DNA of 16,425 bases from Clostridia bacterium (GTDB lineage: Bacteria; Bacillota_A; Clostridia; Christensenellales; UBA1242): contig JAFTUZ010000123.1 in NCBI GenBank assembly GCA_017466005.1, positions 1 to 16,425 of the forward strand. The letters are read 5' to 3'. Positions 1 to 7,387 of this stretch are shown piece after piece. Both the position numbers and the translations under genes were made by a program. How positions within the stretch are numbered: position 1 is the first letter of the stretch; the number at the start of each line of letters is the position of its first letter. The notes beneath the pieces were generated by a model, which was not told where the DNA came from, did not search any database, and was given only the letters and a program-made list of their open reading frames with translations.

Positions 1-711
1 AATTTTGGCATAAACACTCATAACTGGTTTTAGTTCGTTATGCCCATAGCCATACATTCCAATTCCTATTCTGGCAAAATTTAATCCATAAATATTGTTA
101 GATAAAAATGTTTCGGTATTTGCAATATGGGTTGGAATATTGTTAAGCCCGCATCTATCTATTAAATTATTAAATTTTATAAACTGGCTTTTAGTTCGGT
201 GTAAATTATTGCTATCATTTCCGCCCATATGTGTACATATTCCTGCTATTGCAAGGTAGGGGCTTTTATTTACAAAATTAACTATTCTTTTAAGTTCTCT
301 GTGGGTATGTATTCCAAGCCTGTGCATACCTGTGTCAATTTTTATATGAATATTGCACACTTTTTTTAATTTTTTTGTATATTTTTCTAACATTTTAACA
401 TCAAATAAAGATTGTACGCAAAATTCAACATCATTTTTTATAGCATTAAAAAGTTTTGTAGGTAATAATGCTCCGATTACAACAACTGGCTTTTTTGTAT
501 ATTTTTTTACTTTTATTGCTTCGCTGTTATTTACAACACAAAAGCCATCACTTATTTGGTTTAAAGTTAAAACGCACTGTTTTAAACCATGACCATAAGC
601 GTTTGCTTTTACAACAGAATATAATTTAGAGTTTTTTAATTGTTGTTTAAAAAAATTGGCATTAAAGGCTAGATTTTGTAAATTTATTTCTTTATAAAAA
701 TTATTTTTCAT
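1..711 (-). CDS. alr: Alanine racemase, N-terminal part (truncated by window edge)
   Basis: PLP-dependent interconversion of L- and D-alanine, supplying D-Ala for peptidoglycan in the cytoplasm. Read from the ATG at 711, 237 codons are open to the window edge. The PLP motif VVKANAYGHG is at residues 33-42, with the Schiff-base lysine at K35. KIDTGMHRLG at about 124-133 is the second family motif. GICTHMGG (157-164) and the HIAN and ARIGIGMYGYG stretches (195-223) follow the TIM-barrel family pattern. The usual Pro of the R-P-G-I motif is Ile here (R214-I-G-I). The C-terminal beta domain with the catalytic Tyr lies outside the window. The start is supported by AAGGAAGG just upstream. The gene is divergent from the surface-protein gene at 836. 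Identification is firm from the PLP motif; a paralogous amino-acid racemase of the same fold is the only alternative. Confidence 0.95.
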   Translation of the reverse strand, partial: MKNNFYKEINLQNLAFNANFFKQQLKNSKLYSVVKANAYGHGLKQCVLTLNQISDGFCVVNNSEAIKVKKYTKKPVVVIGALLPTKLFNAIKNDVEFCVQSLFDVKMLEKYTKKLKKVCNIHIKIDTGMHRLGIHTHRELKRIVNFVNKSPYLAIAGICTHMGGNDSNNLHRTKSQFIKFNNLIDRCGLNNIPTHIANTETFLSNNIYGLNFARIGIGMYGYGHNELKPVMSVYAKI

Positions 712-741
712 AACAAAACCTTCCTTAAATATTGGTAAAAT

Positions 742-771
742 ATATTATTCTAATTATTAAAATTTTGTTAA
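742..771 (-). promoter_or_regulatory. Possible alr promoter
   Basis: On the minus strand a TTAACA (771-766) is followed after 18 bp by TAATAT (747-742), about 30 bp upstream of the alr start. The -10 is only a partial match and the region is nearly all A/T, so this is a weak prediction. Confidence 0.3.
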
Positions 772-775
772 TGTA

Positions 776-804
776 TTGAAAATTTTTTAAATATGTTCTA
801 TAAT
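776..804 (+). promoter_or_regulatory. Sigma-A promoter of the surface-protein gene
   Basis: TTGAAA (776-781), a 17-bp spacer and a perfect TATAAT (799-804) lie about 30 bp upstream of the TTG start at 836, implying a short leader that contains AGGAAAG. Its -35 is only a few bases from the predicted alr -35 on the other strand. Confidence 0.75.
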
Positions 805-835
805 TGAAAAACTTAAAAATTAGGAAAGACAGGCT

Positions 836-3421
836 TTGTGTTACGAAAGAAAAATTTTAAATAGAACTTTGTTGATGCTTATAATTTTATTGGTTTCCAT
901 TTTGTTGTTTTTGTTTGGCAAAATTTGTATTGGAAAAGTTTTTGCATCTGAATTTGAAAATAAAACATACTTTTCTTACACCATAGCCAACAATGAATAT
1001 GTGGTTAGTAAAACAGAAAATATAAACGATTTTTCAAGTTTAAGTTTGCTGATTGCGGATTTACCAGATAATTCTGTAATAAAATTTGAAAACGATTTTG
1101 TTATTACCGAGTGTTTAAATATTGTTAATAAAACTTTAACTTTTAAAGGTAATATAACTTTTGAATCTAATTTAGCAATGAGTTTTATAAATTCAGAAAT
1201 TTATTTTTACAATTTTAGTTTAACCAATACAACAGGTAATGCTGTTATTATAGATGAAAATAGTTTGCTAACCATAGAATATTCTGATATAAAAAGTTTT
1301 AACAATGCAATTACAAATAAGGGTAAACTTGTTGTATATGAAAGTTTTGTTGAAGTTATAAATTCTAATGAATCTGCTATAGATAATACAGGTAGTTTGG
1401 TTATTGCTGGTGATTGTAATATTAAAACAAATAATATTTGTGATATAAAAACGAACAATATAATTGTGGCTTACTATAATTCTGAAATATATTTAGGAAA
1501 TACATTAAAAATATTTTACACTGCTGTAATAGATTTTTCTGTAAATACTCCAATAGTAAATTATGTAACCGAAGCAAATAAAGATTGTTTTGTATTATCT
1601 AACGAAGGGTGTACTTTAGAACAAAGAATAATGAATTTGTATTTAATTAAAGGTATAAGTCCAGTAATTACTGCAAATTTTATAGATGAGCATAACAATA
1701 AAACATATTCTTATTATTTTATAAACAGTGGAAAAGTAGCGGCATTTGAGCCAGAGTATAATTTTCCGTATAAGTTTTTAGGCTGGTATAATGCAGATAT
1801 AAAATTTGATTTTGATTTTACCATAACAGAAAACATAAATTTGTATGCAAAGTTTACAAAATATGAAAATTTATATAACTATACAATTGGTATGGTAGAT
1901 GATAATTATTATGTAAAAGCCAGATTTTGTTCAGCAATAGATGAGTTAGTGCTTTACTTAAATAATTTGGGTAAAGTTAGTAACGAAATTTGTTATATAG
2001 AAAATGTGTTAAATACAATAGATATAAATAGAAAAGATAATGATAAGTTAAATAACTGTATTTTAAATTTTGAAACAGAAGTTTTTAATTTAAACTTTAT
2101 AAATGGTGGTTATGAAATAACTGGCAACGCAAAAATAAATAATTTAACTATAGAAAGTAATGCTTGTGTTAATTTTAAGGAATGTGATAGTTTAAAGATA
2201 AATAATTTTAACAATTTTGGTAATGTTAGTTTTTCTGATTGTTTTATAAATAATGCAACATTAAATAATTTGGGAAGGTTGGATTTAGCATATAGTAATT
2301 TGTTTGGAAGTATAATAAATAATAGCGGAGCAATTTTAAATATATCTAATTCTTTTATACTTTCAACTATGGTTTGTGTGGAAAATTATGGAACATTGTA
2401 TATAGGCGGTATATGTAGTTTGGTGGGCGAATATGTAGAAATTAAAACGGCTTGCCCAATTTATGCTTATGATATTAATAATGTAAAATATATTGGAAAT
2501 AAACTTACTGTGGATTTTATTGAAAAGTTAGATGTTGCTATTTATAATAGTAGTTTAGAATTTTTTGAAAGTGCAAACAGTTTAGTAGATTTAGTGTTAG
2601 ATGGCTCTGATATAAAGTTAGAGTACTATATTATTGTTTCTTTAAGTTATGAAAACAAGATTGATGATTTTCGTGTTAAAAAGTATTCTACTGCTAAAAG
2701 TTTAGAAATACCGATTTTAGAAAAGTTTACCTTTACAGGATTTTATGTTAACGATATACTTATAGATGAAAATTATGTTTTTGAAAATAATACTTTGGTA
2801 GTTGCAAAGTATGTTGAAAATATAATAACTGGAATTAAGATAATTAATAATGTTTATGATTATAGTGGTAATGAATTAACTTTTGATGTTACTGGTTTTA
2901 ATATTAATGATAAAATTTTATATTTTGTTAACAACGAATACACCACGCAAAAGCCAAGCTTTATAGATGCTGGTAATTATGAAATTAAAATAAAAATTGA
3001 AAGAGAAAATTATTTTGATTTGATAATTATAGATAATTTTATAATAAATAAAGTTGATTATAGTTTTGATAATAATAATATAAAATTTGATAATAACGAA
3101 GTAATTTTGTTAGATGTAAATTTAATTAATCCAGTAATTTATTATTCTTTAAATGAAAATACTGGCTATTCACTTGTAATTCCAGAATTAAAAGCAGGGA
3201 ACAATAAAATTTACATACATATAGAAAGTGCTAATTTTAATTTAGTTAAAACTTTTATTAATGTTTATGTAGATAAAGACTCTGGTGATTTTACTATGTA
3301 TATTGTATTTATAGTTTTGGCTATATTGGTGATAGGTGGTGGCTTTGTGGTTTTATATAATTTAAAATTAAAAAGCAAAAATAAGAAAATAAGAATTGTA
3401 GATTATAAAAAAGATGAGTAA
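836..3421 (+). CDS. Large membrane-anchored surface protein with duplicated beta-helix and Listeria-Bacteroides repeat units
   Basis: An 861-aa, Asn/Ile-rich protein predicted to be exported and held by a C-terminal membrane helix. Residues 11-31 form a hydrophobic signal segment with a plausible signal-peptidase site after VFA (37). Two similar units follow. Unit 1 (about 45-345) and unit 2 (about 346-660) each begin with a Y-x-YTI...YV stretch. Each continues with short beta-helix-like repeats rich in N-x-G-x-L (NTGSLVIAG at 184-192, NYGTLYIGG at 517-525). Each ends in a Listeria-Bacteroides/InlB-B-like repeat (F-L-G-W-Y...LYAKF, 277-340; FTGFY...VVAKY, about 597-659). Residues 662-740 resemble an MBG/Ig-like domain, and 741-812 another Ig-like domain. 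A transmembrane helix (820-842) and a basic tail (KLKSKNKK...) end the protein. The start is a TTG, chosen because AGGAAAG sits about 7-8 nt upstream. The gene is monocistronic and divergent from alr. Function is unknown; adhesion or host contact is only inferred from the domains. Confidence 0.8.
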   Translation: MCYERKILNRTLLMLIILLVSILLFLFGKICIGKVFASEFENKTYFSYTIANNEYVVSKTENINDFSSLSLLIADLPDNSVIKFENDFVITECLNIVNKTLTFKGNITFESNLAMSFINSEIYFYNFSLTNTTGNAVIIDENSLLTIEYSDIKSFNNAITNKGKLVVYESFVEVINSNESAIDNTGSLVIAGDCNIKTNNICDIKTNNIIVAYYNSEIYLGNTLKIFYTAVIDFSVNTPIVNYVTEANKDCFVLSNEGCTLEQRIMNLYLIKGISPVITANFIDEHNNKTYSYYFINSGKVAAFEPEYNFPYKFLGWYNADIKFDFDFTITENINLYAKFTKYENLYNYTIGMVDDNYYVKARFCSAIDELVLYLNNLGKVSNEICYIENVLNTIDINRKDNDKLNNCILNFETEVFNLNFINGGYEITGNAKINNLTIESNACVNFKECDSLKINNFNNFGNVSFSDCFINNATLNNLGRLDLAYSNLFGSIINNSGAILNISNSFILSTMVCVENYGTLYIGGICSLVGEYVEIKTACPIYAYDINNVKYIGNKLTVDFIEKLDVAIYNSSLEFFESANSLVDLVLDGSDIKLEYYIIVSLSYENKIDDFRVKKYSTAKSLEIPILEKFTFTGFYVNDILIDENYVFENNTLVVAKYVENIITGIKIINNVYDYSGNELTFDVTGFNINDKILYFVNNEYTTQKPSFIDAGNYEIKIKIERENYFDLIIIDNFIINKVDYSFDNNNIKFDNNEVILLDVNLINPVIYYSLNENTGYSLVIPELKAGNNKIYIHIESANFNLVKTFINVYVDKDSGDFTMYIVFIVLAILVIGGGFVVLYNLKLKSKNKKIRIVDYKKDE

Positions 3422-3422
3422 A

Positions 3423-3458
3423 AGCAAAATTATACAAAAAAGTGTATATTATTCTGCT
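3423..3458 (+). other. Imperfect AT-rich hairpin after the surface-protein gene
   Basis: AGCA...TATACA (3423-3436) pairs imperfectly with TGTATA...TGCT (3443-3458) around an AAAAAG loop, 2 nt after the stop codon. It is not followed by a clear T-run, so it is a weak candidate for a transcript 3' end rather than a standard intrinsic terminator. Confidence 0.3.
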
Positions 3459-3563
3459 AAAAAATTTTAAAAATAAATAAAAAAATTTTACCAACGAAAT
3501 TAAAAAAGTTTATGTTTTTCGCTTTATAATGCGGTTTAATTAACTTTTTAAATTCTAAAATTT

Positions 3564-3580
3564 TTGTGCAACTTGCACAA
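3564..3580. promoter_or_regulatory. Inverted repeat upstream of the nrdD promoter, possible operator
   Basis: TTGTGCA (3564-3570), a 3-nt centre ACT, and TGCACAA (3574-3580) form a perfect 7-bp dyad about 35 bp upstream of the nrdD -35. There is no T-run on either side, so it is not a terminator. Its TGTG/CACA arms recall CRP/FNR- or Rex-type operators, but the spacing does not fit either exactly. Confidence 0.35.
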
Positions 3581-3585
3581 TAAAA

Positions 3586-3601
3586 ACACAATATCTAGTA
3601 T
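3586..3601. promoter_or_regulatory. NrdR box 1 (ribonucleotide reductase repressor site)
   Basis: ACACAATATCTAGTAT matches the palindromic NrdR-box consensus acaCwAtATaTwGtgt at 14 of 16 positions as I align it. It lies 32 bp (about three helical turns) upstream of a second, better copy, which is the usual paired arrangement for this ATP-cone repressor. The nrdR gene itself is not in the window. Confidence 0.8.
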
Positions 3602-3614
3602 TCATTAAATTTAA

Positions 3615-3643
3615 TTGACACTATATCTTGTGTGTGCTAAAAT
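3615..3643 (+). promoter_or_regulatory. Sigma-A promoter of the nrdD operon
   Basis: Perfect TTGACA (3615-3620), a 17-bp spacer and TAAAAT (3638-3643). The predicted transcript starts near 3650, about 27 nt before the nrdD GTG. NrdR box 2 overlaps the -35 and the spacer, so repressor binding would block polymerase. Confidence 0.85.
3618..3633. promoter_or_regulatory. NrdR box 2, overlapping the nrdD -35
   Basis: ACACTATATCTTGTGT matches the NrdR-box consensus at 15 of 16 positions. It shares three bases with the -35 hexamer and fills most of the spacer. With box 1, 32 bp upstream, it forms the paired operator seen before nrd operons in many bacteria. Confidence 0.85.
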
Positions 3644-3676
3644 AAAACAAATACAACAAACAAGGGGGATAAAAAC

Positions 3677-6007
3677 GTGTTTACGCAAATAATTAAAAGA
3701 GATGGACGTATAGCGGATTTTGATGTAACTAAAATAGAAAAAGCAATTTTAAAGGCTATGAATGCTATTGGTAGCAAGGAGATTAACGATTGTCGTAAAC
3801 TTGCAAAAGTAGTAGAAGTAGAGTTAGAAGTTAAGTTTGTAGATGAAATTCCAGACGTAGAGTCTGTGCAAGATATTGTGGAACAAGTATTAATGAAAAA
3901 CAACTATCCAGATGTGGCAAAAGAGTATATTTTATATCGTGCAAAAAGGTCTAAAGTTAGAGAAATGAATACAAGCCTTATGAAAATTTATGACGAAATT
4001 ATTTCTTGCGATGCTAAAGACAGTGATTTAAAACGTGAAAATGCAAACGTAGATGGTGATACTGCTATGGGTGCAATGCTTAAATTTGGTTCGGAAGGGG
4101 CAAAAGATTATTTTTTAAAGTATATAATAGCACCAGAACAAGCAAAAGCACATATGAACGGTGATATTCATATCCACGATTTAGACTTTTACACATTAAC
4201 AGAAACTTGTTGTCAGATTGATATTGTTAAATTATTTAAAGGTGGTTATTCTACAGGTCATGGCCATTTAAGAGAGCCTAATGGCATTAGTGTTTATAGT
4301 GCACTTGCTTGTATAGCAATACAATCTAACCAAAACGACCAACACGGTGGTCAAAGTATTCCAAACTTTGATTATGGTTTGGCACCAGGTATTGTAAAAA
4401 GTTATAAAAGATATTATTGGAAAAACTTTGCAAAAGCCTATGAATTATTGGTGGGTTCTGATAAAACAGATGAAATTAAAGAAACATTTATAAAACTAGA
4501 AAAAGAAAAAGGTGTTTTTGCCACACTTAAACAAAATGACGAGTTTGATAAATTAGAACGTGAAGCATTTAAAGATGTAGAAGAAGTTATATTTGAAAAA
4601 ATTAAAAAATTTGCAAAAGAAAAAGCCGAACTTGAAACAGATAAAGAATGTTATCAAGCAATGGAAGCACTTGTTCACAACCTTAATACAATGCACTCAA
4701 GAGCAGGTGCGCAAGTTCCATTCTCTTCAGTTAACTTTGGTTTAGATACAAGCCCAGAAGGAAGAATGGTTGTAAAAAATATGTTGCTTGCAACAGAAGC
4801 CGGTTTGGGTAATGGCGAAACTCCTATTTTCCCAATCAGTATTTTTAGAGTAAAAGAAGGTATAAGCTATAATCCTACCGACCCTAACTACGATTTATTT
4901 AAATTGGCTTGCAAGGTTAGTGCAAAAAGATTATTCCCAAATTTCTCTTTTGTAGATGCTCCATACAACTTAAAGTATTATAAAGAAGGCTGTCCAGAAA
5001 CCGAAGTTGCTTATATGGGTTGTAGAACTCGTGTTCTTGGTAATGTCTATGACCCAACAAGAGAAATTACTTTTGGTCGTGGTAATTTAAGTTTTACTAC
5101 AATTAACTTGCCAAGATTGGGTATAGAAAGCAAGGGTGATATAAACAAATTCTACACAATGCTTCAAAGTAAAATGGAATTGGTTGTAGAGCAATTATTA
5201 GACCGTATGGCAGTACAATCACGTAAAAAAGTGAAAAACTATCCATTCTTGATGGGGCAAGGTGTTTGGATTGATTCTGACAAATTAAAACCAGAAGATT
5301 CTATTGCAGAAGTTATTAAGCACGGAACTTTATCGGTAGGTTTTATTGGTCTTGCGGAAGCACTTATTGCATTAACTGGTAAACACCACGGTGAAAGTGA
5401 AGAATCTAGAAAATTAGGTTTAGAAATAATTAAATATATGCGTGATTACCTTGATAAAGTTGCAGATGAGAAAAAATTAAACTTCTCACTTTTGGCAACA
5501 CCAGCAGAAGGTTTGAGCGGTAGATTTATTAGAATAGACCGTAAAAAATATGGTGAAATAAAAGGTATAACAGATAAGGATTATTATACTAATAGTTTCC
5601 ACGTTCCTGTTTACTATAATATTTCTGCTTTTGATAAAATTTCTATTGAAGCCCCTTACCATGCTTTAACCAATGCAGGACACATAACTTATGTTGAGTT
5701 AGATGGTGATACTTCTAATAATGTAGAAGCTTTTGAAAAAGTAATCCGTCATATGAAAGAAAGTGGAATAGGTTATGGTTCAATTAACCACCCAGTAGAC
5801 CGTGACCCAATTTGTGGATACAATGGTATTATTGGTGAAACTTGCCCTAAATGTGGAAGAAAAGATGGACAAGATGGTGTAAAATTTGAACGTATTAGAA
5901 GAATAACTGGTTATTTGGTTGGAACTTTGGAAAACTTTAATAACGCAAAACGAGCAGAAGAAAAGGCTCGTGTTAAACACGGAATGGGCTGTAAGTGTGG
6001 ACAATAA
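3677..6007 (+). CDS. nrdD: Anaerobic (class III) ribonucleoside-triphosphate reductase
   Basis: Glycyl-radical enzyme reducing NTPs to dNTPs without oxygen; it needs the activase NrdG, encoded next. An N-terminal ATP-cone (about 3-92, beginning IIKRDGRIADFD) gives allosteric activity control. The core shows QNDQHGGQSIPNFDYG (219-234) and HSRAGAQVPFSSVNFG (340-355). Likely active-site cysteines are C178/C179 (TETCCQ) and C449 (YMGCRTR). The glycyl-radical motif RRITGYLVG puts the radical on G745. The zinc site before it has C713, C723 and C726, with Asp710 where the first Cys of a CxxC pair is expected. The tail ends CKCGQ, adding C772 and C774. At 776 aa it is full length for the family. The start is GTG at 3677, with AAGGGGG 8 nt upstream. 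It is followed 21 bp later by nrdG. Paired NrdR boxes predict repression when dNTPs are plentiful. Confidence 0.97.
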   Translation: MFTQIIKRDGRIADFDVTKIEKAILKAMNAIGSKEINDCRKLAKVVEVELEVKFVDEIPDVESVQDIVEQVLMKNNYPDVAKEYILYRAKRSKVREMNTSLMKIYDEIISCDAKDSDLKRENANVDGDTAMGAMLKFGSEGAKDYFLKYIIAPEQAKAHMNGDIHIHDLDFYTLTETCCQIDIVKLFKGGYSTGHGHLREPNGISVYSALACIAIQSNQNDQHGGQSIPNFDYGLAPGIVKSYKRYYWKNFAKAYELLVGSDKTDEIKETFIKLEKEKGVFATLKQNDEFDKLEREAFKDVEEVIFEKIKKFAKEKAELETDKECYQAMEALVHNLNTMHSRAGAQVPFSSVNFGLDTSPEGRMVVKNMLLATEAGLGNGETPIFPISIFRVKEGISYNPTDPNYDLFKLACKVSAKRLFPNFSFVDAPYNLKYYKEGCPETEVAYMGCRTRVLGNVYDPTREITFGRGNLSFTTINLPRLGIESKGDINKFYTMLQSKMELVVEQLLDRMAVQSRKKVKNYPFLMGQGVWIDSDKLKPEDSIAEVIKHGTLSVGFIGLAEALIALTGKHHGESEESRKLGLEIIKYMRDYLDKVADEKKLNFSLLATPAEGLSGRFIRIDRKKYGEIKGITDKDYYTNSFHVPVYYNISAFDKISIEAPYHALTNAGHITYVELDGDTSNNVEAFEKVIRHMKESGIGYGSINHPVDRDPICGYNGIIGETCPKCGRKDGQDGVKFERIRRITGYLVGTLENFNNAKRAEEKARVKHGMGCKCGQ

Positions 6008-6028
6008 TTAAAAACATAAAGGATTGCA

Positions 6029-6538
6029 ATGGAAAAAATTAGAGTAGCAGGTTTGGTTAACGATTCTATAACTGATGGTCCGGGTATCAGATTTACAATT
6101 TTCGTGCAAGGTTGTCCGCATAATTGTAAAGGTTGTCATAATCCACAAACACACGATTTTGATGCGGGAAAGTTGTATGATGATGAAGAAATATTTACAC
6201 AAATAAAAAACAATCCGCTTTTAACCGGTGTAACCTTTAGTGGTGGCGAACCTATGTGTCAGGCAGATAAGTTGTTGCCACTTGCTAAAAAAATCAAAGA
6301 ACTTGGGCTGGAACTTGCTATATATTCTGGTTTTTTATATGAAAATTTAATTCAAAAAAATGACAGTATAAAAAACTTACTAAACATTGCAGATGTTCTG
6401 ATAGATGGTCCTTTTGTGGAAAGTTTACGAGATTATAGTTTAAAATTTAAAGGCTCATCTAATCAAAGAGTGATAGATTTAAAACGCTCTATTTCATCTA
6501 ACGAATTAGTTATTATTACAGATGATAGATGGAATTAA
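6029..6538 (+). CDS. nrdG: Anaerobic ribonucleotide reductase activating protein (radical SAM)
   Basis: A 4Fe-4S radical-SAM activase that generates the glycyl radical on NrdD by reductive cleavage of S-adenosylmethionine. The cluster motif CxxxCxxC is C29, C33 and C36 (GCPHNCKGCHNP), and the SAM-contacting SGGEP is at 71-75. ITDGPGIRFTIFVQGC (14-29) is typical of this family. At 169 aa it is about the usual NrdG length, which separates it from the longer pyruvate formate-lyase activase with an extra ferredoxin-like insert. It begins 21 bp after nrdD, with AAAGGA before the ATG. The FNT channel gene begins 12 bp after its stop, so the three genes are probably co-transcribed from the NrdR-controlled promoter. 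Confidence 0.95.
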   Translation: MEKIRVAGLVNDSITDGPGIRFTIFVQGCPHNCKGCHNPQTHDFDAGKLYDDEEIFTQIKNNPLLTGVTFSGGEPMCQADKLLPLAKKIKELGLELAIYSGFLYENLIQKNDSIKNLLNIADVLIDGPFVESLRDYSLKFKGSSNQRVIDLKRSISSNELVIITDDRWN

Positions 6539-6550
6539 CGGAGATAAACT

Positions 6551-7225
6551 ATGGAACAAGAAATTAGGGTAATACACAAGCAAAGAAAACCTTATTTAAA
6601 TATGCTATCAGAGTTTTTAAAATCTGTTTTGGCAGGTATGTGCATTAGTTTGGGCGGTATTGCTTATTTGGCTGCACAAAATAAAATTGTTGGGGCGTTG
6701 TTCTTTACTGTTGGGCTGTTTATGGTTTTAACAATGGGGTTAAGTTTATTTACTGGTAAAATTTGTTATTGCCTTGAAAACAAGCCAAGTTATTTATTAA
6801 GATGTGTCTTGGTGTGGCTTGGAAACTTGCTTGGTGCGGTAATTATGGGCTATTTAATACAACTAACAAGGCTAGATAGTTTGCAAAGTGCAGTTGTGGA
6901 AATTGCCAACACAAAACTTAACGATACATGGTATAGTTTGTTTATATTGGGTATTTTGTGTAATATCTTAATTTATGTTGCTGTTGATGGGTACAAAAAT
7001 AACCAAACAGCATTAGGTAAATATCTTTCGGTGTTTTTTGGTGTTAGTATATTTGTTTTGTGCGGTTTTGAACACTGTGTTGCAGATATGTTTTATTTCA
7101 GTTTTGCTGATGCTTGGAGTTTAAAAACACTGGGTTATGTGCTGATAATAACACTAGGAAATACTGTTGGTGGATTGCTATTTCCGTTGTGTAAAAAATT
7201 ATTTAATAAAGAGATTGCTACTTAA
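6551..7225 (+). CDS. Short formate/nitrite transporter (FNT) family channel
   Basis: Predicted six-helix inner-membrane channel of the FocA/NirC family, which forms pentamers moving small monovalent anions such as formate or nitrite. The FNT pattern is visible: LAGMCISLGGIAYL in helix 1 (27-40), LFTGK at 66-70 (the TM2 omega-loop region), and GNLLGA at 91-96. The CGFEHCVADMFY stretch contains the central His175 (equivalent to FocA His209), and GNTVGG lies in the last helix (203-208). At 224 aa it is shorter than FocA, mainly at both termini. Start ATG 6551 with CGGAG upstream, 12 bp after nrdG, and a terminator overlaps its stop. The substrate cannot be read from sequence; formate is inferred from the nrdDG context. 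Nitrite or hydrosulfide are alternatives within the family. Confidence 0.85.
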   Translation: MEQEIRVIHKQRKPYLNMLSEFLKSVLAGMCISLGGIAYLAAQNKIVGALFFTVGLFMVLTMGLSLFTGKICYCLENKPSYLLRCVLVWLGNLLGAVIMGYLIQLTRLDSLQSAVVEIANTKLNDTWYSLFILGILCNILIYVAVDGYKNNQTALGKYLSVFFGVSIFVLCGFEHCVADMFYFSFADAWSLKTLGYVLIITLGNTVGGLLFPLCKKLFNKEIAT

Positions 7226-7238
7226 AGCAATCTTTTTT
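7209..7238 (+). terminator. Intrinsic terminator of the nrdD-nrdG-FNT operon
   Basis: GATTGCT (7213-7219) pairs with AGCAATC (7226-7232). The stem is extended by A/G-T pairs and followed by T6. The loop holds the TAA stop codon of the FNT gene, so the terminator is embedded in the gene end. Confidence 0.85.
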
Positions 7239-7270
7239 GTTTGTTTTTTAATTAATTCCAGCAAAAACTC

Positions 7271-7299
7271 TTGACAAAAACATTAAAATGTTATAAAAT
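7271..7299 (+). promoter_or_regulatory. Sigma-A promoter of rplM-rpsI
   Basis: Perfect TTGACA (7271-7276), a 17-bp spacer and TAAAAT (7294-7299). The predicted transcription start is near 7306, giving an untranslated leader of about 80 nt before rplM. The TTG inside the -35 opens the rplM frame but cannot be the translation start. Confidence 0.85.
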
Positions 7300-7305
7300 A
7301 ATACA

Positions 7306-7387
7306 AGTCTATTCTTTTGGAGAACTAGCCCCTCAACAAAGTGAAAGGCGTTTTTTAATTAAATATATTTCGGAGGAATTTCCAATT
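7306..7387 (+). promoter_or_regulatory. rplM (L13) 5' leader, candidate autoregulatory RNA
   Basis: About 80 transcribed, untranslated bases precede rplM. A small hairpin TTCT/AGAA lies near 7312-7324. A second element has GCC (7328-7330) pairing with GGC (7347-7349) and TCA (7333-7335) with TGA (7342-7344), separated by a small internal loop. A structured L13 leader is known upstream of rplM in low-GC Gram-positives. I infer this is its counterpart from position and local pairing, not from a consensus match. Confidence 0.4.

Noticed and set aside
353..592. 79-codon plus-strand open frame
   Set aside because: It is antisense to the alr coding region, including its conserved motifs; the Phe-rich translation is a composition artefact.
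3502..3530. TATAAT at 3525-3530 as an upstream nrdD promoter
   Set aside because: There is no -35 at a workable distance (A-run only). The pair at 3615-3643 is far better and is the one overlapped by the NrdR box.
5780..6202. Minus-strand open frames antisense to the ends of nrdD and nrdG
   Set aside because: They are low-complexity translations with no start signals, lying opposite strongly conserved genes.
7271..7387. N-terminal extension of rplM starting at a TTG
   Set aside because: The TTG lies inside the -35 hexamer of the rplM promoter, the extension does not resemble L13, and ATG 7388 with GGAGG gives the family length.
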